IMG/VR virus record: IMGVR_UViG_3300043434_000700 | Location: 1-64,000 of that record | Source: a virus | Length of the DNA: 64,000 nucleotides | Direction: 5' to 3' (one strand) | Shown here: one piece after another, positions 7,683 through 15,144 of the stretch | How positions within the stretch are numbered: the stretch's first letter is position 1 | Layout: the number at the start of each line of letters is the position of its first letter | Translations under genes and position numbers: made by a program | The notes under the pieces: model-generated | What the model was told of the DNA's origin: nothing | The model's input: only the letters and a program-made list of their open reading frames with translations | Databases searched by the model: none

Positions 7683-8129
7683 ATGCAACTTTCACCAAGC
7701 GCACAGGATTTGAGAGATTTGGCTAATAAGCTACAAAGGCTCAGCGAATACGATACAAGTGCCGATACGCACGAACCAAACCATGAAATTACTGACAGCG
7801 AATTAAGCCGCTTAAAAATTGCACTACGCCCATTGGTTAGTAGCGACATGCAAAGCCGTTTTATGCAAGTTTTAAACAAAATGGTTAGCGGACAGCCTGT
7901 AACCTTTGCAGAATCAAAACTTATTACGGCTGCTTTCATTAGCATGGCAGACATTGTTGCAAGCGATAGTTCATTGATTTCTCGTTTACGTGCTGACATT
8001 AAAGATTACAATGCGGCTGCTGGTGGTGATAATACCGAAGGCGACGAATACAGTCCAAAATTGAGTACTAGTGATTTTGAAGAACCGGAAGCAGAAGAGC
8101 TTCCAGTTAACAATCGCGATTTGAAATAA
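7683..8129 (+). CDS. Hypothetical late protein, 148 aa
   Basis: Not recognised. It is helical and acidic, ending in an unstructured Glu/Asp/Asn tail. AGGAG precedes the ATG, and a CTAAATA late promoter lies at 7654-7660. It is an isolated rightward gene, ending one base before the convergent stop of gp41. Confidence 0.72.
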   Translation: MQLSPSAQDLRDLANKLQRLSEYDTSADTHEPNHEITDSELSRLKIALRPLVSSDMQSRFMQVLNKMVSGQPVTFAESKLITAAFISMADIVASDSSLISRLRADIKDYNAAAGGDNTEGDEYSPKLSTSDFEEPEAEELPVNNRDLK

Positions 8130-9656
8130 TTAAATTTCACGACTCACAATAGCCCTTAGTGCATCCCTGTTAGAGTTACTAGCAACTGGTGCAGTTAAGG
8201 GCTTTTTTGCGACTGCGACACTGTTGTCTCCTTGGTCAGCCCAAGGTGCAGACAGCACATCCAATGGTCCAGCGGGCTTTCCTAATTCAAATCCTTCCCT
8301 AGCCTGCGGCTTTTCCCATTTAGTAGATGTAGGAGCACTTGTGTTAATTGGTGTTCCCATTGTGTTGCGCTTGAGCTTGTCATACACATCACCTGGCTTA
8401 GTAGTACCACTGCCTTGATCGCCATCCATGTCACTAATACGCAACGTATCGGGATTGAAACTTAGATCAATCTTTTGTCCAACTGCACCAGAACTACGTG
8501 TCTTCATAAACTGCAACTGTACCATACAACGTTCACGCATTGTAGGAGTAGAGAAGATACCAAATACGTTATCAGCAGTTTGAATCTTAGACAAACCACC
8601 AGCAATCATTGAGTGGTCAAACTCAACGCTTTCAACAGCACTACGGTTCAACTGACTAGCTGTTGCTAATAGCAACTGTTCAGACACAACCAAGTTACGC
8701 AATTCTTCTGCTACCAACTTGTCCTTAACGAACATGTCGCTAACGCTAATCTTTTGACTTGCTGGCATCATCAAGTCTAAGTAGTCAACTAAGATAGCAT
8801 CTACTTTGATCTTACGTTGTGTTTGGAATTCACGCACCCAAGATAAAATGTCGTTTGCAGTAATGCCGTTTGTTAGCTGTACAATTTGCAGTACGCCGGC
8901 TTTCTTGCCATTCATACGAACTTTAAGATCAACATCCTCAAGTCGCTTAAACACTTCTCGAGTAGGTGTATCTGTTAGCATAGCATCCATACGCATAGCA
9001 CACAAGCCCTCACTTAGTTCAAGAGAGAAGTAAACGGTATTCAATCCTGCCATTGACCAGTTTAGTGCTAAGTTTTGCAAGAACAAACTCTTACCTGCAC
9101 CTGATGCTCCAGCAAAGATGTTTAGTTCTCCGCGGTTAAAGCCGCCATACAACTTATCGTCAAGTGCCTTCCAACCTGTTGTCAACTGTCCGTTATTATT
9201 CTTTAATGCGTTTAGTCGAGCAGATGGATCAGCAAAGTAGTCTGTACCAAATGTCTTTGGCAAGCCAACCTGCACTGCATCCTTGATTAGCTTTTCAACT
9301 GCGCCATACTGACTCTTATCCAACATATCAGCACTTTGAAGGATAGCCTTCTCTAATGCTTTATGTCTTGCAAAGCCTTCAAACTCTGCCAAGAACCAAG
9401 AGCTGTGTTCAACTGCTTGTGTTTCTAAATGAGAAAGTTCAGTGTTGGTTGTTGCCTTGACTTGTGTAACGTCTGGAATGTTTCCGTGTTCATTTACATA
9501 AGTCTTGATAAATTCTGCCGCACTTCGCAGTCTGCGGTCAAAGTGATCGGGATCTAACACGTTTTGGCAACGTGCTGCCAGATCCCTGTTACTGACCAAG
9601 AAGTCCAAAAATAGTTTTTGTAACTCATAGCCGTATTCTTTTACATCATCTGCCAT
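8130..9656 (-). CDS. 41: Replicative DNA helicase, gp41/DnaB-like
   Basis: The 508 aa protein has a DnaB-type RecA core with Walker A GASGAGKS (183-190), Walker B-type AILVDYLDLM, LLATASQLNRSA (motif H3-like) and a C-terminal Q/M-K-x-R region (QLQFMKTRSSG). The N-terminal 150 residues are the helical hexamerisation and primase-interaction part. It unwinds DNA 5-prime to 3-prime ahead of the phage polymerase. It is immediately downstream of the primase gene (15 bp gap), as expected for the gp41-gp61 primosome. The last 80 residues are Pro/Ser/Thr-rich, and longer than I would expect. Confidence 0.93.
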   Translation of the reverse strand: MADDVKEYGYELQKLFLDFLVSNRDLAARCQNVLDPDHFDRRLRSAAEFIKTYVNEHGNIPDVTQVKATTNTELSHLETQAVEHSSWFLAEFEGFARHKALEKAILQSADMLDKSQYGAVEKLIKDAVQVGLPKTFGTDYFADPSARLNALKNNNGQLTTGWKALDDKLYGGFNRGELNIFAGASGAGKSLFLQNLALNWSMAGLNTVYFSLELSEGLCAMRMDAMLTDTPTREVFKRLEDVDLKVRMNGKKAGVLQIVQLTNGITANDILSWVREFQTQRKIKVDAILVDYLDLMMPASQKISVSDMFVKDKLVAEELRNLVVSEQLLLATASQLNRSAVESVEFDHSMIAGGLSKIQTADNVFGIFSTPTMRERCMVQLQFMKTRSSGAVGQKIDLSFNPDTLRISDMDGDQGSGTTKPGDVYDKLKRNTMGTPINTSAPTSTKWEKPQAREGFELGKPAGPLDVLSAPWADQGDNSVAVAKKPLTAPVASNSNRDALRAIVSREI

Positions 9657-9671
9657 TATTATCGTTTTCCT

Positions 9672-10640
9672 TTATGCACACCAGCGGCGTGCTATTAATT
9701 TAATCTTCAAGGGGCTGGTCTCAATCGCCGATATCACACTTTGTAGCGTAGCGACTCGCCCAAAGTGTTGTACTGCTTCATTGGCATCCTTGATACCGTC
9801 TGGCCAGTCTGGGAACGATACACTCCAACCTAGCTCGGCCGCTTGCATTGCCAACTGTAAGCCAGCCCGATCTCTATCTGGTAACACAACTGGCTCGTTA
9901 TCAATGTCTTCAATGATCTTTGCTTGTTCAGGACTAATACTGTTAGTCATAATAGCAACACCATCTAAACTTAGCGCATCGTATTCGCCTTCGACTACTA
10001 GCGTATATTTTCTTGCTTGGCTTTGCTTGTCTAGGTTAAACACAAAGCTAGCTGGGCGGCTTGCAATAATCTTTGCAGTGCCTTTGGGTACTTCGCCAAT
10101 CCAACGTGCATTGTAGCCTACTAACTTACCTTCATCAAAGAAAGGTAGGATGGCACGATTGTTCATGCCTTGTATGCTACTGGGACTAGACAACCAATCA
10201 GTTAGTTCAAGTACTTTTCTACTGTCTAAGTACTCGGCTGCTTCCAATGTTATGTCTTGTATTTCCCACGGGAATTCAATCTCGGGCCAGTCTGGCTTTT
10301 TAAAAGGTTCGTGTACTGTGTTCTCATCGTCGTCGACTACTTGATCCCACAGCTGGATCTTAAGGCGTTGGATTTCACCTTCGTCAATGCCAATGGCCCG
10401 CATAAACTTAATCAGCTTAATGCCGAGCCGTTGGCCAGGTCTCCAACCTGTAGTGTAGCCGCAGTTAAAGCAATGGTAGCCCACACGGTCTTCTTCAAAC
10501 TTAATGCCACCACGATGTTTGGTGTCTGGTCGTGCCTGTCCATTTTGGACACACACTGGGCAGTTCATAGTTAACCAGCCGTTGGTGTTGCGCTTTAACG
10601 CAGGTAGGTGGGCTTGTAATGTAGATTCAACTATGCTCAT
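9672..10640 (-). CDS. 61: DNA primase, gp61/DnaG-like
   Basis: The N-terminal zinc ribbon has C27-x2-C30 and C57-x2-C60 (CPVC, CFNC). The TOPRIM domain has VVEGEYDALS (catalytic Glu), LPDRDRAG (Asp-x-Asp) and KDANEAV. It synthesises RNA primers for lagging-strand synthesis with gp41. At 322 aa it is close to the length of T4 gp61. It starts 11 bp after the stop of the 265 aa gene. Confidence 0.93.
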   Translation of the reverse strand: MSIVESTLQAHLPALKRNTNGWLTMNCPVCVQNGQARPDTKHRGGIKFEEDRVGYHCFNCGYTTGWRPGQRLGIKLIKFMRAIGIDEGEIQRLKIQLWDQVVDDDENTVHEPFKKPDWPEIEFPWEIQDITLEAAEYLDSRKVLELTDWLSSPSSIQGMNNRAILPFFDEGKLVGYNARWIGEVPKGTAKIIASRPASFVFNLDKQSQARKYTLVVEGEYDALSLDGVAIMTNSISPEQAKIIEDIDNEPVVLPDRDRAGLQLAMQAAELGWSVSFPDWPDGIKDANEAVQHFGRVATLQSVISAIETSPLKIKLIARRWCA

Positions 10641-10651
10641 ATAGAGCTAGT

Positions 10652-11449
10652 TTACACTCTTACCAGAACTTTGTCAAGGGTGCCTGCGTTCGAAAGACTA
10701 TCTTGCTTTACAATACGCAACCAACGAACACCAGCGTAGAAGTTGTAAGGATCGATGCCGGTGTAACCATTTAAGTCTAAATTATGAGTTTCATAGTCTT
10801 GTGGCTTTAGGTTGCCCCATAGTGTAGATCCAGTGACTGCTTCGTCTAGTGTGCCTTGAACGACAACGCGGCCTGTCCAGTTGCTGCCGTACAATGCCAC
10901 TGTGAAAAGACTGGTATCTTTTCTGTAGAACTGTGGGCCGTTAAACGCACTAGATACTATCAATCCACCAACGTCTGTCCAAGTTGTAACTTCTTGGGTA
11001 ACACGGCTTGTTGGTACAACTGCATCCTTAACTTCAACATCAAACGCACCTTGTTGGGCACGATTCCAAGTTAGGGCGGTTTCTAAGCCATTGGCATCAA
11101 CAAAGGTAGCACCCAAAGAATAAATGCCAACCGGTAGTGTCATTAGGTCACGTGCGAAAACGGTCAAACGAGCTTGCCCATTTTCTTCTACTGTTGCCAT
11201 AGCACGGCGACGGAAAATAGTAGTGCCAGTGGTTCTGTCCCACATTGTAACAGTAAGCTCGCGGCGTAGTAAACTAACAGGGCGACGATCTGTACCTGTA
11301 ATTGTAAGATCTAAGATGTTATCAACACCTTTAAACCATACAATACGTTGGTCGGTATAGCTTGGTGCGTGACGAGTAGCACTTGGGCCAGTGCCGGCGC
11401 CAGAGTAGTTTAATGATGCTGTTGGAATACTTGAGTTTAATGTGGCCAT
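10652..11449 (-). CDS. Putative virion protein, 265 aa, beta-rich
   Basis: No family is recognised with certainty. The protein is beta-rich with features of structural or receptor-contact modules: an N-terminal Ser/Gly/Ala stretch, an Ig-like first half (IVWFKGVDNILDLTITGTD), and a second half (NWTGRVVVQGTLDEA, FYAGVRWLRIV) that looks like a discoidin or jelly-roll fold. A late promoter box lies 5 nt before the ATG, so it is expressed late although it sits upstream of the primase. There is no Shine-Dalgarno beyond AGAGC. Confidence 0.68.
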   Translation of the reverse strand: MATLNSSIPTASLNYSGAGTGPSATRHAPSYTDQRIVWFKGVDNILDLTITGTDRRPVSLLRRELTVTMWDRTTGTTIFRRRAMATVEENGQARLTVFARDLMTLPVGIYSLGATFVDANGLETALTWNRAQQGAFDVEVKDAVVPTSRVTQEVTTWTDVGGLIVSSAFNGPQFYRKDTSLFTVALYGSNWTGRVVVQGTLDEAVTGSTLWGNLKPQDYETHNLDLNGYTGIDPYNFYAGVRWLRIVKQDSLSNAGTLDKVLVRV

Positions 11450-11454
11450 GCTCT

Positions 11455-11461
11455 TATTTAG
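11455..11461 (-). promoter_or_regulatory. Late promoter CTAAATA, 5 nt from ATG
   Basis: CTAAATA then AGAGC then ATG (11449) on the minus strand. With T4-type spacing the transcript would start at the A of ATG. Confidence 0.55.
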
Positions 11462-11487
11462 CGATTAGACTACCAATTTCTAAAATG

Positions 11488-11494
11488 CTAAGTA
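11488..11494 (+). promoter_or_regulatory. Late promoter-like CTAAGTA, 6 nt from ATG
   Basis: CTAAGTA then AAGCTG then ATG (11501). No Shine-Dalgarno is present. Confidence 0.45.
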
Positions 11495-11500
11495 AAGCTG

Positions 11501-11875
11501 ATGGACAACAAAGTTAAAGAATTTCTAGAGCGTTTCCCGTTTATGAGCTTGGTTCGTTACGGTGAAAACGAGTTAGTTGGTATTATACAAAACAGTGACA
11601 ACGTGGTTGTTACAATGTACGTCTACAACCTACTAAAAGATGATGCTGATAAAGTTGCTTTCATCGAACAAGGGGAAGAATGGTGGTGGGGTTCTAACCG
11701 CTTGATCCCTATTAACATTGTTCTCAAAGAACAAATGCGCCAATTTACATACGCCCTAAAAACTTATAGCACAAAGGATTTTGAAGTGCTATATGGCCAC
11801 CAAACCAGTCTTGCTAACGTGATAACAAAACGCACCAAACGACGTCAAATCAGTTTGGTGCGTAAAATGCGTTAA
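11501..11875 (+). CDS. Conserved T4-like phage protein of unknown function, 124 aa
   Basis: The pattern MDxKxxEFLxRFPFMS-VRYG, VGIIQN, EEWWWGSNRLIPINI resembles a small protein that I associate with many T4-like phages; no function is known to me. It has alternating beta strands followed by a basic C-terminus (TKRTKRRQISLVRKMR). It is a rightward singleton whose stop overlaps the stop of the convergent leftward oxygenase-like gene. Confidence 0.78.
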   Translation: MDNKVKEFLERFPFMSLVRYGENELVGIIQNSDNVVVTMYVYNLLKDDADKVAFIEQGEEWWWGSNRLIPINIVLKEQMRQFTYALKTYSTKDFEVLYGHQTSLANVITKRTKRRQISLVRKMR

Positions 11876-12729
11876 TCTAGATTAATGTAATCTGTAGCTA
11901 GATTACTATCAATCCAAAGTTTATCTGTGCCTTGATATTTTGCAATACTTCTATCAAGCAAGTCAACGTATTGATTCACTTGTTGCGCTGTTGTGAGTTT
12001 ATCTCGCCATATAAACAAAATTTTTCTAGCTGTTGGTCTCCAAGTACTTGCATGTTTTGTTCTTAGATTGTTCCATGCATAGGAATTTGTGTCCTCTAAT
12101 TTTGGTAACGGCACATATCCATTGCTGTGTTGTTTAATAGGATCAGTAAGTAGACTTAGCGTTTCTGATATATTAGAGTCAAACAATTTTATACGCATTG
12201 CCAATGGCATATCTATCATGCTTGTATGATCCCTATGTGCTGGGACTCTATTTGCGCTCGACCACATGTTCCATCGAAAATTTTTTTGCCCAACCCAAGG
12301 CATCAGGTCGTGTATTTGCTCAAAAATTTCAGGAAACTCTGTATAGATAGATTCTACAATGTTTCGTGTCCAAACCGGTGACCACGAATTTACATTGCTG
12401 TCAATTGACAAGTAAGTAGATTTTGTTGCATTAAATGTACCCGAACTCAAATCTTCAACTTGCTTACCAGCATGCTTTCCATTCTGGAAAAAGAAAACAA
12501 CAAACTTTTGCAAATCGTGTATCTGTATCTTTGGGATATCGTATGGTACGAACAGATATTTGCCGTATGTTTTTTCGAGCTCAGTATAAAGAGTTTTAAC
12601 TTCAGGAAGTTTACTTAACTCGTGATTTCGTAGTTCAGTTAAATTTTCTTTGGTTTCAACAATGACGCCACCTTCTTTGCGCTCGACATTTTGTGCAGTG
12701 TATGTTGCTTGATTAATTTCAGTGCTCAT
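11872..12729 (-). CDS. 2OG-Fe(II) oxygenase-like protein, 285 aa
   Basis: A likely iron triad is visible: H165 and D167 in VPAHRDHTSM and distal H226 in WNNLRTKHAS, followed about nine residues later by R235, a candidate 2-oxoglutarate anchor. The spacing and the double-stranded-helix-like strands between them fit the Fe(II)/2OG dioxygenase superfamily (aspartyl/prolyl hydroxylase type). The target is unknown. A late promoter box lies 5 nt before the ATG. The N-terminal 60 residues are charged and helical. Confidence 0.62.
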   Translation of the reverse strand: MSTEINQATYTAQNVERKEGGVIVETKENLTELRNHELSKLPEVKTLYTELEKTYGKYLFVPYDIPKIQIHDLQKFVVFFFQNGKHAGKQVEDLSSGTFNATKSTYLSIDSNVNSWSPVWTRNIVESIYTEFPEIFEQIHDLMPWVGQKNFRWNMWSSANRVPAHRDHTSMIDMPLAMRIKLFDSNISETLSLLTDPIKQHSNGYVPLPKLEDTNSYAWNNLRTKHASTWRPTARKILFIWRDKLTTAQQVNQYVDLLDRSIAKYQGTDKLWIDSNLATDYINLD

Positions 12730-12734
12730 GCAAA

Positions 12735-12741
12735 TATTTAT
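12735..12741 (-). promoter_or_regulatory. Late promoter ATAAATA, 5 nt from ATG
   Basis: CATAAATA then TTTGC then ATG (12729) on the minus strand; predicted start of transcription at the ATG. Confidence 0.55.
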
Positions 12742-12747
12742 GAGCAG

Positions 12748-13326
12748 TTATGACCCAAGTTGCTCGCAAATTAAATTCATTTGAGCAACAATGGCAACTG
12801 CATAAGCAATTGCATGTGCCTTCTTAAAGTAGTACTCACCGTTCTCGGGCTTGGTCCAAACTTCCTTCAGAATCATATTCCATGATTTCCCAATCAGATA
12901 ACGTTTGGCCGGGCGTATCATGGCAAGGACGGCAGCTAATTGTTCCACGGAAGTAGGGCAAGTCTTCTTCAGAACATCCCCATGCCCGTTCAAATGAAAT
13001 AACAGATTTACAAAGTCTTCTTGCTGTAGTAGATCCCATAATGGCTCCTGGTTGGCTAGTTGATCTAAATGCTCTTTGCTTTTAACGCCTTGGTACAAAC
13101 TTACATTCAGTAAGTCTACTTTAAAAAATCCCAGTTCTTCTGCTTGTTGATAATCAAGGTCGCACCATCCTGTAAAAGGATTTGTAGGTACAGGGTGAAA
13201 ATACACACCAGTTTTGTGCTTTTGTCTATTGCCGTTTGGCAACCGAATCATTGCCGGAACGTGGTCTAGTAGTTTTAGTACTTGTTCTCGATCTGCAAAG
13301 TCAATGTCTACGTCAGGTAAGTTCAT
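12748..13326 (-). CDS. Mini DNA polymerase III alpha (family C)-like protein, 192 aa
   Basis: The start LPDVDIDFADRE matches the PDxDxDF catalytic motif of bacterial DnaE (D7, D9), and GFFKVDLLNVS (D71) matches its third catalytic aspartate block (KFDFLGL). Later blocks also follow DnaE order: SVEQLAAVLAMIRPAKRY (compare FEDLIALNALYRPGP) and EYYFKKAHAIAYAVAIV (compare FNKSHAAAYALVSY). DnaE is about 1,000 residues or more. This protein has only the palm core plus short linkers and lacks PHP, fingers, beta-binding and OB parts. It is coupled to the upstream 68 aa gene (TAATG). Whether it polymerises, repairs or regulates is unknown. Confidence 0.78.
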   Translation of the reverse strand: MNLPDVDIDFADREQVLKLLDHVPAMIRLPNGNRQKHKTGVYFHPVPTNPFTGWCDLDYQQAEELGFFKVDLLNVSLYQGVKSKEHLDQLANQEPLWDLLQQEDFVNLLFHLNGHGDVLKKTCPTSVEQLAAVLAMIRPAKRYLIGKSWNMILKEVWTKPENGEYYFKKAHAIAYAVAIVAQMNLICEQLGS

Positions 13327-13532
13327 TATTTCTTTTTAAGATTTGTTTTAACAATGTTTAGTAGATCTTCTTGCTGTTGTTTAATAGCAAGTACTTCGTG
13401 TGTCATTTCTTCTAGTCTAGACAATACAATTTCAAGTCGCGCTTCTAGCTTTGCGTAGCGAGCGCCTGCGTCATCAGCGTGTTGATCCACAATGCCTGAT
13501 TTTCGTTTTGTTTTATTTTGTTTATCCACCAT
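13326..13532 (-). CDS. Small coiled-coil protein, 68 aa
   Basis: A basic N-terminus is followed by a coiled coil (residues about 24-62, RYAKLEARLEIVLSRLEEM). It overlaps the upstream zinc-finger gene by 88 bp in another frame, which is unusual. However, its stop overlaps the start of the PolIII-like gene (TAATG), which argues that it is translated. No function is assigned. Confidence 0.55.
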   Translation of the reverse strand: MVDKQNKTKRKSGIVDQHADDAGARYAKLEARLEIVLSRLEEMTHEVLAIKQQQEDLLNIVKTNLKKK

Positions 13533-14137
13533 TTAGTATCCACATGCTTGGTAATTGTATCAATTTGTCCCGGTTCCATTTTATCCAACAACTGTTGTGC
13601 GGCTTCAGCTGAGTATATGATCCAAGGACTAATACGTCCCATTGTTATCATATTCATTGCTGTTGCTGGTGCAACTTTGTTAAAAAAATCTTGCCATCTA
13701 TTGTTTGTACGCTCTCCCCAGTCGACCATTGCTAGGATAGTGCGTTCTAATGCACGTTCTGAAGTTTCCTTCTTGGCAGCTTCTTGTACATATAGTTGGT
13801 AAGTTCCTGGCTTTGTCCAATCACTTAATCGAACGCTCATTTTAAAAAGCCAGTTTGTAAACTTTTCGCTTTCTAAAGGACGCAACTCAATCAAGTAGTT
13901 AGCAAATTTTACAAATCCAATATAGTCTGCGCTCCTTATGAAATCGTCAATTGTCTTTTCTTTCTTTGTATTGGGGCTTACATATTTCATAAAGTCCAAC
14001 CATACGCTAAAAGCAATACGACTTTCAGGTTCATCCTTGTTCATCCATCTGCGTTTGCGTTCACACATGTGGCTACTTAAGGTGCGCTCACGTGTAAATG
14101 CCTTTCCGCAGAAGCGACATTGGTAATCCTGTACCAT
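13445..14137 (-). CDS. C2H2/C2HC zinc-finger protein, 230 aa
   Basis: An N-terminal zinc finger CRFCGKAF...LSSHMC (C7, C10, H23, C25) precedes a helical domain rich in Trp. The finger suggests nucleic-acid binding. Proteins of this kind occur in T4-like phages without known function. It starts at the stop of the next upstream gene (14137), so the two are coupled. Confidence 0.75.
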   Translation of the reverse strand: MVQDYQCRFCGKAFTRERTLSSHMCERKRRWMNKDEPESRIAFSVWLDFMKYVSPNTKKEKTIDDFIRSADYIGFVKFANYLIELRPLESEKFTNWLFKMSVRLSDWTKPGTYQLYVQEAAKKETSERALERTILAMVDWGERTNNRWQDFFNKVAPATAMNMITMGRISPWIIYSAEAAQQLLDKMEPGQIDTITKHVDTKWWINKIKQNENQALWINTLMTQALATQS

Positions 14138-14628
14138 TATTTAAACAAATCCTTAAGATCTTTATTACCCATGTTTTTGGCAACTGCTATATCCTCTAAC
14201 ACATCATTGCCGTTTAGAGTACGGAACAACTCAATCTCATCATCGTCCATTGAAGGGAACTGTTCGATCAACCAAGCTGTCAGCTTGTCCTTCTTGGCAC
14301 CTTTGGGTGGGATGAACTCGTGGCGCATCTTATGGCCAATGCCACATAGTGCAAGAGTACGCCAACGCATCTCATCGTGACTGCTGCCTACTGCAATGTA
14401 ATCTAGATTGCTTAGATCATTGACTGTTGTCAGGTAATACTCTTGCAAGTCCTGTGTGCCTTGAACTTGACTGCCCCAACGTTGTGCCATGTATGTACTA
14501 AGCGACTTCAACTCGTCTGGTTCCAGCTTGCTGTAATAGTCGCCGCGGCGCAGATCAACTGCTGCCATAACTTGGTCAATGGGCAGTTGATATTTTGCTG
14601 TTGCAGGAGCTTTCTTTTTAGTAGCCAT
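14137..14628 (-). CDS. Hypothetical protein, 163 aa (possible clamp-loader small subunit)
   Basis: A Lys/Ala-rich N-terminus is followed by a helical body (DYYSKLEPDELKSLSTYMAQRW, KKDKLTAWLIEQFPSMDDDEI) and a C-terminal LKDLFK. The pattern is faintly like the small clamp-loader subunit gp62 of T4-like phages, but the similarity is too weak to name it. It lies among replication and recombination genes next to UvsW. Confidence 0.6.
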   Translation of the reverse strand: MATKKKAPATAKYQLPIDQVMAAVDLRRGDYYSKLEPDELKSLSTYMAQRWGSQVQGTQDLQEYYLTTVNDLSNLDYIAVGSSHDEMRWRTLALCGIGHKMRHEFIPPKGAKKDKLTAWLIEQFPSMDDDEIELFRTLNGNDVLEDIAVAKNMGNKDLKDLFK

Positions 14629-14637
14629 GCTAGTATT

Positions 14638-15144
14638 TTAAAACCAAATTTTGTTTAAGTCAAGCACTTCTGGAATTTTGTTTGTTTCTTTGACAAAGAA
14701 CGCACACATGGGTTCGTTGCCTTTTTCAAGTGGCACTGCTAACAAGTGACCAAACTTTAACTTGGGCACATACCACTTTACTTCTTGGTAAATGTTAACT
14801 ACTTCAACTCGTTGCCATTCTGGTTTGTATCCATTGATAGGATTAAACACAAACGTAGAGAAGCCACGATCGTTAATACTCATTACATTAACAACTTCTG
14901 GCTCGCCATGATCTGGTTCGCCAATAACCAATGACCAATCCAATGGTACTTTTACTTCTGTCTTACCAATACGTAGTACTGCGGCTGGGCAAGAGAAACT
15001 TTCTAAGAATACCAATGGTACAAAAATATAATCTACTTCGTTTGGATTTGAATAATCCAATACTCCATAACGCAAGTCTTCATCAATCTCTTCGGGTAGA
15101 CGATCTAAGTCGTATGACCGATTGTCGACTGTTAAAATGTTCAT
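14638..15144 (-). CDS. Hypothetical protein, 168 aa, coupled to UvsW
   Basis: The start chosen is MNILTVDNRSYDLDRLPEEI at 15144, whose ATG overlaps the UvsW stop (ATGA). A longer in-frame extension upstream would run inside uvsW and is rejected. The product is beta-rich (VLRIGKTEVKVPLDWSLVIG, GHLLAVPLEKG) and acidic. No function is recognised. Coupling suggests co-expression with UvsW. Confidence 0.7.
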   Translation of the reverse strand: MNILTVDNRSYDLDRLPEEIDEDLRYGVLDYSNPNEVDYIFVPLVFLESFSCPAAVLRIGKTEVKVPLDWSLVIGEPDHGEPEVVNVMSINDRGFSTFVFNPINGYKPEWQRVEVVNIYQEVKWYVPKLKFGHLLAVPLEKGNEPMCAFFVKETNKIPEVLDLNKIWF

